From Cyathus striatus (taxonomy: Eukaryota; Basidiomycota; Agaricomycetes; Agaricales; Nidulariaceae), in contig JAOVFP010000003.1 of the NCBI GenBank assembly GCA_025738555.1, positions 1,116,001 to 1,180,000 of the forward strand: a stretch of 64,000 nt of DNA, given 5' to 3'. Shown here one piece after another: positions 46,440 through 56,330 of the stretch (position 1 is the stretch's first letter; each line of letters opens with the position of its first letter). A program made the translations under genes and the position numbers. The notes under the pieces are model-generated. The model was not told the origin of the DNA and made no database searches. It saw only the letters and a program-made list of their open reading frames with translations.

Positions 46440-47890
46440 GAAACGAAGTAAATCATATTATAAGTATACCACTGGGTTATACCAGTGTACCAACTACTCC
46501 CTCCACAGCAGCTGGGAGAGAGGTTCCTCGAGCACGATGAGTGGGCCCGCTTGGTGTTTCCCTCCTTCCCGATGTTCGTTCTCCTTTCACAATTCATGCC
46601 TTCCTCCTCTTCTATGTTACATGTTCTTTAATTGATCGACACCTTATTCTGCCGCCTGTGGGTCGTATCTGGTCTGGGGGATTAGAGATGCATGTGCTCT
46701 TAACGTCTCTCATGTGCTTCATGCCCATGTTTGTTCTCTTTCCACATTTCTTATTCCCTTCCTACGTTACACTTTTCTTTTTCGACTCGCATCTTATTCT
46801 TCTACCGCTCGTCTTTCCGATTGAGCATTGGCGGGGCTGGTATGCAGGACAGAGATCGGGAGCGTGAGGTGTACCGTGCTGGTGCCTGTGTGTTCTGTGA
46901 TGCCGATTGCGTGACTGCCGACGGCTTGGGGGTTGAGGTAAATGCTACTAGTGCAGCTACCTTCTCCGTCGCTTGTGCGAGAACGATGCATTCGCTGCCT
47001 CTGGGTCGTATGTACCAACGGTTTCGTTTTTGCGCTTCCTCTCTCGTTGTACCTCGCGTGCTTCGCGATACGTTATTATTCTCATGATAGAGGCCTCACT
47101 TGGTAGCTCTTTGTGCTCTGTGGGTAAGGTGCCGTCGGGGTTCAAGTTCTTTGGATAATGACACTTTCGATGTGCATACGGGCGTGAAGTTGGATATACA
47201 TTTGGCTGGGCGTGGCAGCACCTGACAGTCTATATGTGGAGTGTCTTTAGCTCGTCATCCTGCTCTTAGTAGTGAATAGCAGAGTTCAATCTTGGCGATA
47301 CGCGATACGCGATACAGCTACAGCTGCTTTGTAACGCGCGCCAAAAATTTTCAGCAGGATGTTGTAGTATTGCCGTAGCGACTGATCTGTAGCGACGCGA
47401 CAAAACGGCCAAGATTGAACTCCCCTAATGTTACTAGTCCAGTTCCAGAGCCCTGGTCGCTTGCTTATTCACCGTTGGGAACTATGTCTCTTCTACCTTA
47501 TTCTTCGTTTCTAATTCAACATCCTCAGATGTGGTCCCGAACTTAGAGTACGATCATCTGCGCACGTATGAATTCGAGGTCTCGGGGTCGCATTTCGACT
47601 GGGTCCATGCTAGCTATGTGGATTCGCTGTGCTGATGATGCTTAGGCTTTCGCCTTCTTTTCCCGTTGACGTCGTTCTCTCTAGCTTGGCGCCTTTCTTG
47701 CGTGTCATGCGTTTTTTTTTATATGACTACTCAGCTGCGTTGACCGCTAGCTTCAGGGTGGAGGTCTCGCTTGGTAGCTGGTTGTGCGCTGTGGCCATAA
47801 AGAGGATTCGGGGGACAATGCGTTGGAGATTTGATTCAAAGGAATAACACTTGCCTGGTTAACTACACCCGCTGTCAATTTGAATCACAT
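46440..47890 (+). repeat. Dispersed repeat R, copy 8
   Basis: Colinear with window positions 380-1745 (for example GGGCGTGGCAGCACC at 47209 and 1126, and AGAGGATTCGGGGGACAATGCG at 47801 and 1641). It is interrupted by a TA-target MITE at 47279-47425. Confidence 0.6.
47279..47425. mobile_element. TA-target MITE, 147 bp
   Basis: The right end GCCAAGATTGAACTCCCC, the inverted left end GCAGAGTTCAATCTTGGC (two terminal mismatches) and flanking TA place it in the family of 8434-9601. The surrounding repeat R is uninterrupted in copy 1, confirming an insertion. Confidence 0.7.
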
Positions 47891-48272
47891 ATGTATCGAG
47901 TTAACAAAAGCTCTATTCCCAAACATCATCACCTACCTTCTTGCAACGTCGCTGCAATGAATTTGCTTCTCTATGATGTGGAGATTGAACTTCTGATGCC
48001 AGGGATCGTACGATTTTCTATCATAACAAAGTTGCCAGCCTAGTACCCGTATGGTAGTACTTGCATAGTACCTTGGCACTACCCACGTTGATGATGGCAT
48101 GTTTGATAACCACGTCCACAGAAGTTGACAGCAGCATCTAGCAGCATTTGTCAAAAGTTGTTTATAGAGCCCCATGCTCGTTACATGACAATGTTGAAAT
48201 GCTTTTAAAGCTTTAACGTTTTAACGTTCAACAAGAAACACGCCCTCTCGTCCCCTTTTAAGATCCCACATT
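47891..48272. other. Spacer upstream of decayed kinase-like copy G
   Basis: No gene recognised. The conserved promoter boxes of the other copies are not clearly present here. Confidence 0.4.
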
Positions 48273-49380
48273 ATGACTGAGTCTGGTAGAGTGGTAAGTT
48301 TCGGCTTGCGAATATTTTACCCTTTATCTAATTATGTAGGAATGGAATGCTATCACTATCCTGTTTATTAAAGATCTCGTTACAAATGCGAAAGGCGAAC
48401 CAGTTCCACTGTCTATGCAGCGCTATGAAGTCTAAGGCATTGAGATTGACGGGGAAGTTTGTTCCTGTTGATCTTGAGCTATTAGAACTCTGCCTTTCAG
48501 CCAAGGACGTGCTTGGACACGGGAGCACAGGCATTAGGGGAATTCAAATATGACTATTTTGTAGCGTTACTACATGTTGCTACGGAACAGTCGCTACAAC
48601 CTTGCCGAAAAACGTGATCAGAAATTCAAGCGGAGAGTTCTAACGTAAACGTTCCCTATGTTTTACTCTTTTCCACTTTAATATCTCGTTAAAAATTTGG
48701 GGGTTGGGTAGATATTAATATATTCAAACATTCTATCTAATAAATTATATATTTTCGTGAGGTGAAAGGAAGTGGTTCTTGTCGGTACGATCCAAATATT
48801 ATGAACTCCGAACTGATCGCCGCTCGTTCTTCTTGGCAACGATACAGAAATCACTGTAGCGTATCGCGTAACTACAATTTTGAATTCCCCTATTGTATTC
48901 GAAATCAAGCCTAGGTTTGTCTGGGATTACACTAATATGAATGTCGAGCCAATAATGTTACCTGGGAATACATATCTTAGACTACCGCCTCCTGTAATGA
49001 AAGTGACCAACGGGGGAAATCACGATAATATGGCAAGGGAAGCCTATAACTACAGGTTGCTCGAACCTTTTCATGGCGTTGCAGTTCCTCGCTATTATGG
49101 GAGGTTTACTATGGCACGTCCCGACAAAGGAGAAACGTTTCCCGCCTCAGGGTCCTTAGAATCTGAGAACGATACACATGTGCTTTCTGTGTTGTTAACT
49201 AGCTGCTATGCGCATGCTTCACCAAGATATCTGCTATAGCAATATATTGCATGCCCCAAGTTCACCTCTAGTAGGATATCCTGGCAAACAATGTTGCTTG
49301 CACAAAGGGGTACACCAAAACCGTGTAATCGATTTGGAGTCTGTAGTGAAGCTAGGCGATTCTACGCTATCGAGAACGTG
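48273..49380 (+). pseudogene. Kinase-like family copy G, disrupted by a MITE
   Basis: Exon 1 starts MTESGRV (48273-48293); exon 2 starts near 48341 with a family-like strand (AITILFIKDLVTN, PVPLSMQR), then reads into a TAA near 48433 and loses frame. A 354-bp TA element (48537-48890) sits after the remnant of the glycine-loop region (LGHGSTG). Beyond it VMKVTNGGNHDNMAREAYNY, VPRYYGRF, a HQDICYSN catalytic loop and RVIDLESV can be followed to about 49380. Multiple stops and the insertion show it is dead. It is the most divergent copy. Confidence 0.75.
48537..48890. mobile_element. TA-target MITE inserted in kinase-like copy G
   Basis: The ends GGGGAATTCAAA and TTTGAATTCCCC are perfect inverted repeats flanked by TA (48535-36 and 48891-92). 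It lies between two recognisable parts of one gene, so the insertion is unambiguous. Confidence 0.8.
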
Positions 49381-49452
49381 CCCCCACCAACGTATACAGA
49401 ATCCAGACTCCGGATACAAAACAATGGTCAGCGATGGTCAGGGTCAAGTCAA

Positions 49453-49496
49453 TTACGTAACACAAATCTTGCACACGGTGAAATTGAATAAATACC
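49453..49496 (+). promoter_or_regulatory. Promoter module of kinase-like copy H
   Basis: TTACGTAA (49453-49460) and AATAAATACC (49487-49496), 46 bp before the ATG at 49543; the spacing between boxes is longer (26 bp) than in other copies. Confidence 0.5.
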
Positions 49497-49542
49497 GGCT
49501 CGTGTGGGAATCGGGATTCACACTTGCGATTATTCCTATCAA

Positions 49543-50573
49543 ATGTCCGAACAATCAAAGGAGCTGCCACTGGTGTGTCCCATCTTTTTCAAGCCAACGT
49601 GTTACACCACACCATAACTAATGTCGGTGGTAACTTAGAACTGGGAGTCTGTTGATGTCCTCATAATTACCAACCTTGTAGTAAACTCTGAATGCAAACC
49701 AGTTCCAGTTACATTATGCCGCTTCGGAGCAGTCGAAGAAGACGGAGAAATCCTGCTTACAATACTTGATCCAGTCAAAGGATCAACACATTTCGACCTC
49801 AACGTATCTGTAAACAACAAGTTAGGCTACGGCAGATCCGGAGTGGTATTCGACACCACTGCCATTTCCCTTTGTGAGACCATGGAGTCGAATCCCGACG
49901 CTGAACGTATAAACCTCCCAGGGCCAGAATATCTTCCGCCACTTGTACTGAAAGTGGCAGACGAAAACACCTGCCTAGATTTGGGAAGAGAGGTTCTCAA
50001 CTATGAATTATTACATAGCCTTCATGGCGTTGCTGTACCTCGTTTCTACGGATGGTTCATCATGACTCTGGAGAAAGGATTGTCATTTCCTAGCGCAAGT
50101 TCCGAAGTGGTGAGCGAAAAACGTACACTATCTGTTATGGTACTGGAGCGTATGGGGGAACGACTGACGATGGACGAATCCGAAGATGAAATATAAGTTA
50201 TTGCTACTATATGTTGCATTTATAAGTTTACAAGATAATCTGGTGCTGTAGTGAAGACATTTGCGACGTGCTAAGAGATATATCATATAGGCATATAGAG
50301 CACTACGATATCCGGTACAATAACTTATTTCAAGCTCCAAAATCCCCTCCAGGATATCCGGGTGAATTCTGTTATAATCATCGTCGGATCCACAAGTATC
50401 GCGTTATCGATTTCGAGCAGGCGAAGAAGAATGATAGTCGAGAGATATATGACATTTCCGCTTATCATGTTAGAGAGCTTAAATTGGTGTGTGAGCGTCA
50501 TAGAGGAGTGCTAATATTAAAAAACAAAACCATATATATAACACATCTTGTATCAACGCATATTTACATATAA
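49543..50573 (+). pseudogene. Kinase-like copy H with a broken intron-2 donor
   Basis: Exons 49543-49572, 49639-50192 and 50252-50573 would give 301 aa and are all open: MSEQSKELPL, glycine loop GYGRSGVV, VLKVAD lysine, LGREVLNYE, VPRFYGWF, hinge LSVMVLERMGER, catalytic loop HYDIRYNN, IDFEQA and a longer C-terminus. However, the second donor reads AT at 50193-50194 (AAAT|ATAAGT) where all sisters have GT. If it is not spliced, translation stops two codons later (ATA TAA), leaving an N-lobe-only protein of about 194 aa. Exon 3 shows no decay, so the donor change is recent or an unusual splice is used. Confidence 0.7.
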
Positions 50574-50846
50574 TTCTCCACGTGTCATGTACGAATAATA
50601 CTTTGCTTTCCTTCTATTTGGAAGTTGTTGGGGTGAACGTACAAAACGCTAAATGAAGCAAATACGACTTTAATCCCGTTAACTATGAGACTTCTACGGA
50701 CTACGCTGGTGAGCATAAACTAATATATGTGCCTCTTAAAAATGCCTCGTATAACCATAGTTTATTTGGCACTCTATGTCTCGCGTCCCGCAATCCCGTG
50801 AGCGCTTGAGGAAAGGAATTATGTCTTCGAACAATGAACGGCTCAA
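50574..50846. other. Short spacer between copies H and I
   Basis: No gene recognised. Confidence 0.4.
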
Positions 50847-50882
50847 TTACGTAAATCAGCATTGTGCTCCAGAATAAATGCC
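50847..50882 (+). promoter_or_regulatory. Promoter module of kinase-like copy I
   Basis: TTACGTAA (50847-50854) and AATAAATGCC (50873-50882), followed by the CCATCATCAA leader and ATG at 50935. Confidence 0.45.
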
Positions 50883-50934
50883 GGCTCGTTCAAGCCTCGA
50901 GCTTCACAGCACAAGGCACTAGACCCATCATCAA

Positions 50935-51438
50935 ATGTCCGAAGGTGAATCTAAAAGATTGGTATGTCCAATTATTCCTTGCCCAATTTTAGCGTAACTA
51001 AGGCCAGCGGCCCTAGCACTGGGGCTCTATCGACCTCCTAACAATCACCAATCTCGTTGTCAACGCGCGAGGAGAATCAGTTCCAATCTCATTATAGCGC
51101 TGTGATGCCATGGAAAAAGACCAGGAGAAGTCGAAGTCGGGATACTCATACCAATCGAAGGAACAATCAAGTTCGAGCTCGAACTTTCAGTAAAAGACCA
51201 GTTAAGTTACGGAAGATATGGTACTGCGTTCGAGGCCACGTCGGAACTCCTTTGGGAACACACAAATCCCGAAGCTAAACCTATACTGTCCCCTGGCTCG
51301 GAGCATCTCCCGTCACTTGTATTGAAAGTAGCAGACGAGACGACCTACTTAGATTTAGGACAAGATGTTCTTAATTACCGTGAACTATGTTCTTTTGATG
51401 GCATTTCTATACCTCGTTTCTACGGATGGTTCAATCGA
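50935..51438 (+). pseudogene. Kinase-like family copy I, truncated
   Basis: Exon 1 (MSEGESKRL, 50935-50961) and most of exon 2 are present (HWGSIDLLTITNLVVNARG). A TAG stands where sisters have the M of MQRC (51093-51095), and a small indel shifts the frame after it. GYGRCGTV is SYGRYGTA, and the lysine strand VLKVADE is kept. The gene stops after RFYGWFN at 51438, where repeat R copy 9 begins. The C-lobe is missing. Confidence 0.8.
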
Positions 51439-53429
51439 TAGTCGTAGCTTAACACCGCCAATGTCTAGTAACAAAGACAAAGGTGGCAGTAGAATAAGGT
51501 GTGAATCGAAAATAAACGTGTAATGTGGAAGAGGAAGAAGGCATAAAATGAGAAAGGAGAAAATATTAGGAGTGAGAGAAAACACCAAGCAGGGAAAACC
51601 CACGACCCACTCATCGTGATGAGGGAACCTGTCTCACAACTGTCTCCACAACCAAGGAAGCGAAATGTACACACTCCCGACAGCCAAAACATCAAAAACG
51701 CGAAGGCCAAAGCCAAAGGCGCAGACTATGTGCAATCCTCTCTCGATGCGCATCGCACCTCCAGCCCCAATGTCCAAGCTCAAAAATCAGATATAAGCAT
51801 CTTCTCCTGAGCATGTACCTTGTACCACAGTGCTGGTCAGAGTACACCTCCAACGAGGAGCCAGCACACGAGCATTAGCACAGCACATGAGCTGCACGTT
51901 CCAGTCCACCAGACAAACGAAGTGAAAGACCAGGTCCAACCCTGAGCCAAATACGACAATGCCCATAAGTACAATTCTTCATGCAAGGGTAACGAGATAG
52001 TACCCCCCTCTCTCTCTTCGCAGCCAAAAAGCGAAAGCGAAAGATGCACAATCTCTGTAGCCATGAGGGCGGCAGCAAAACTGAAGAGTATTGGGGTAGC
52101 TGGGAGAGAGGAGAGAGCGGGAGGATGATAAAGGCACTACGGGGGCGGGGAATAGACTCGACGCATGGAAGAGAAGGAGGGGTGCCTATAATGAGAAAGA
52201 AGAATTATAAGCAGAGGGGGACAGAATGCTATGGGAAACGGATGGATGAGAACCACAGAGGCCGTGGATGTCTAGAACCTTGTCGAGGCGCATAGAGAAA
52301 CATTGTCGCGTGAAAAATGCAATATGAAGACAACCAAAATACGTGAAGTAGGACTGTGCATCTTCGTAACATCGGCACTAAAGAAGATGCTCTAGGAGAG
52401 ATTCCTACCCATATGTATCTATCGCCTCCGATAAGCCAATACGCCAGCGTCATTTAAAGAAACAAAACATACCATCTGAATCAGCCAACAAAAACCCGCA
52501 CATAAGCCAATTCTCCTACTCCTATCATTCGCACTAATCTTCTATCGCGTCACTTCACCTTCCTATCACTGATACCTGTGTGAACTGACGCGATTAGCTT
52601 AAGGAGGGAGATGTGCTCTTGGTAGCGCAAATTCAAGGCGAGGTGGGGGAATGTAGAAGGAGAAGGAAGAAAGGACAGACCCCATAGCAGGCTCCTAAAA
52701 CCAGCACGCTCGTATCTCGCTACAACCTCCTTAGGTAAACAGAGTCAAATATTTGCTTAAGGCAAATAAACCTAAGGGAGGTTCTGCTCGATAGAGCGGC
52801 TGGCACTTGTCGCTGCCGACGTTTCCCCGCAGACCCTTTCCATCAACAGGGAAATCGACGGCAGCACATTCCGCTTTCCCACCTCTTATCTACTCGCGCT
52901 CATGAACACAATACTTAATCTACAATTATCTGAGCCTCATACTCTCTACCTACTTACTCTCAAGCACACAAATAATTTAATTTTGGTCTGGCTTCAGTTA
53001 TTCTTGTTGACTGTAGTACTTGTAGTACTGTTGAGTAATACATATAATAAATTATATTTTCAAAGTTATTGGCTAGTACACACCTAACTGAAGTGAAGTA
53101 AAATATTAAAAACTAAGCAAGTCTATACTCCTGATGTTCCATAGTCTACAGACATGTAAGGCTAAATAATGTGTTGATGCCTAAACAAAGAAATTGTAAG
53201 CGAGTCGATTAAACATCCGTTTAACCTGGGTGTTCTAAGGTGTCAAGAAAGGGGGACAAATGTTCACTGAGTTGGGAGGGAGTAGTTACATGATTTTTAA
53301 AGAAAATTAGAATAAAGAGATCACTAAATGAGGAATAGTTGAATAAAATGGAAATTAAACATGAAGAAATCGTAGATTATTGAAGAAAAGGTAAAGTGTG
53401 AAAACGCGTGAACAGCGCATCGACGCACG

Positions 53430-53529
53430 CATCAGTTGATTACGTAATGTAAATAACATTAGCGCGCTATGATAACGAAATCAGTAAAATCTTCAGTTTT
53501 GTAGTGCAGGCGAAACGCCTGCTCTACAA
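53430..53529. repeat. Hairpin-ended dispersed repeat, copy 2
   Basis: It shares CGCACGCATCAGTTGATTAC and the terminal stem-loop TTGTAGTGCAGGCG/CGCCTGCTCTACAA (53499-53529) with the copy ending at 32169. It lies in the interior of the Mutator-type element. Confidence 0.6.
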
Positions 53530-54337
53530 GACAATTAAGCAGTCAAATAACTGAATGATGTTTGCCTGAATGGCTTAGGCCCAGGCTCCATACTATATAT
53601 CTAAAAAGTAATTTCATCAATCACACCCGCAAATCTGTGAAGAAAGACTTACAATATATTTAACTACTGCAATAACACTATTTACTATGTTGTGTGGTTC
53701 CGTGGAGTTGGAATAATTATTATATTTAGCACGATATAGTGAAGACACCAATGAACACTTCAGAGGCTATAAAGCAAGTGTTCAGTATGTGTAACAGAGT
53801 TTAGCAGTGACACTGCCAATAAGTTTTTACAAACTGGAAGGCATAACACATATTTAACTGTGAAGATAATCTGAATAAATCAATTAAGACCAAAATAAAA
53901 TTATTTGTGTGCTTGAGAGTAAGTAGGTAGAGAGTATGAGGCTCAGATAATTGTAGATTAAGTATTGTGTTCATGAGCGCGAGTAGATAAGAGGTGGGAA
54001 AGCGGAATGTGCTGCCGTCGATTTCCCTGTTGATGGAAAGGGTCTGTGGGGAAACGTCGGCAGCGACAAGTGCCAGCCGCTCTTAGGGCTGTACACCGTA
54101 ACCGTATAATACGGCTATACGGTTACCGTATTTACCGGGCCGTACCATCCAGGTGAGGATTTTCAGAAGTTCAATACGGTACGGATTGGACCGTACCGTC
54201 ATCCGTATGTTTCCCGTATGAATATGGCCGTATTACGGCCATTTACGGTCATACGGTAGATAAGTGTCTTGGAGCTAAATTGTATGAAGATAAGCCAAGA
54301 TAAGCGCACCATGCGCTTCTTTGACTCTTAGGTGATT

Positions 54338-54600
54338 TGTACGGTGTCCGGGAACCGCATGCACTTGTTTTTTAATTCGTATCCACTGTCAACCGTCCAC
54401 GCGCCATGTGTCAATGCTTGACGCTCAGCACTCACTTTACGTAAGCGAACTGATTATGAACGTATGGATACCTGCTTCAAATGTAAGTACTTTGGCTTGT
54501 ATTTAGTTGGCGTTTGGATTAAATACAGGACAAGTATGTTTAGAAAGTAGTATCGTTTAGATACCCTATACACATGTAGATGTTACATTAGTGAATCTAT
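54338..54600 (+). repeat. Left arm of a 260-bp inverted duplication
   Basis: Complementary to 55562-55822 with a few differences (for example GGTGTCCGGGAACCGCATGC pairs with GCATGCGGTTCCCGGACACC). It lies inside the 5' non-coding part of the hAT element; arms are separated by about 960 bp. Confidence 0.8.
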
Positions 54601-54946
54601 GTCTATGCGTGATAAGGAGGTGGATATGCCATCTCTTTTTTTATACAAGTTATTCTAATCTACTGATCTGACAGACCAAGAGAGATGAGTTTTTAAGTAA
54701 GCAAGAGGCAGCGAAAGTACGCGCAGGGATTTGGGATATGTTGGGGTTGCATTGGAGTGCAAACTCGGAACCTGTTGGATGGTAAGTGAGCTATATTTGT
54801 CGTGTTGTATTAATAGTCCTGCTGTATCTATAGGTTATCAATGCGAAGAATATTCATGCATTATTAGAATAGGCTGGAGTTGGAGCTACTGAATACATTC
54901 TTTGCAACATAGGGATCTTTTCGATACACTATAAAATGTGTATATA

Positions 54947-55559
54947 CTGGATCATTTCGACCTATTGTTCGGTCACGCGTCATGCAGGGATTTCGAACAG
55001 AACAATTTTGAACAATGTCACGCGTCCTCAGGAGGATCGAACAAAGGTACAGGGAAAGTAATATTAGGCCAAAATTCCGCTAAAACACATATATTTTTAA
55101 GTTACATGCAAGTGCAGTGATGTAGCGTTATAGTTTTCAATATTCCTCCCAAGTGTCATAGAATACATAATGTTTTTGATAGTTAGAAGAATCTCTAAGT
55201 TTGAAGGCATATTTCGTCGAGACTATCTAATCAATCCAACTAACTTAGAAATGCTATTGTCCAAGTAGATACAGGGTAGCGCACTTGCCTCAATACTGCA
55301 GTCTGATATATATGACGCCAATATAAAGGATTCTTTTCCAAAACTGATCGCACTTCATTGATCAAATCTCATTGTTATTCAAATCAGTGCAAGTACCATG
55401 TATTCGACAATTACAGAGATTACTATAGTGAAAGTGTGCCATTGTAGGGACGAACAAATTTCTTCCATGTCACGCAATAAATTGGACCTCGAACAGAACA
55501 GTGAACCAAAATTTTCGGTCACGCCCAAAATCAGCAAACAATAGGTCGAAATGATCCAG
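54947..55559. mobile_element. Small TA-target element nested in the hAT
   Basis: 613 bp, ends CTGGATCATTTCGACCTATT and its complement (23 bp perfect), TA on both sides (54945-46 and 55560-61). It contains no ORF of note. It sits between the arms of the inverted duplication. Confidence 0.75.
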
Positions 55560-55561
55560 TA

Positions 55562-55822
55562 GATTCACTAACGTAACATCTACATGTGTATAGGGTATCT
55601 TAACGATACTACTTTCTAAACATACTTGTCCTGTATTTAATCCAAACGCTAGCTACATACAAGCCAAAGTACTTACATTTGAAGCAGGTATCCATACGTT
55701 CATAATCAATTCGCTTACGTAAAGTGAGCGCTGAGCATCAAGCATTGACACATGGCGCGTGGACGGTTGACAGTGGATACGAATTAAAAAACAAGTGCAT
55801 GCGGTTCCCGGACACCATAGAT
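55562..55822 (-). repeat. Right arm of the inverted duplication
   Basis: Inverted partner of 54338-54600. Confidence 0.8.
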
Positions 55823-56330
55823 TTGTAATCAAATCCATGCTGGCAATCAACATGTCGAATTTCAGTACTTTTGGACTCCGAGATCTATGTGATACTCGAG
55901 ATGCTCACTTATGCTACACTTCTCATCATACTTCTGCTTCACGCTCTTCTGTCATAATATTAAAATCATATGAAGCATACCTTTACACAGGATACTTTGG
56001 TTTATAAATCAATCAAAGTAGTAGTCTCGACTTCAGAGCATACACAAGCAGTGATCTTGTATTCATTGTAACGGTTCAAGCTGTTGCTGCTATCTCCTAT
56101 GCCCCTGTATGAACACCTCGTAATTTGTTTTCCAGTTATCTCGTCGTATGCAAAGAGCTACTATCTCTCTAGGGGCCATATGGATTTGGACTCTGTAAGT
56201 TCTTGGTAGGTCTGTTTATCTTGCTTCTTTCAGATTGTCTGATAAACTTAAATGTATAAATATGAGAAAAAACATTTACTTATATTCATCCAAGTATCTA
56301 GCATCTTGTGCTCAGATAAAGCTTCTCTCC

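Noticed and set aside
52902..53087. Leucine-rich 61-residue ORF
   Set aside because: It lies in the TIR and interior of the Mutator-type element, and the inverted partner has no equivalent.
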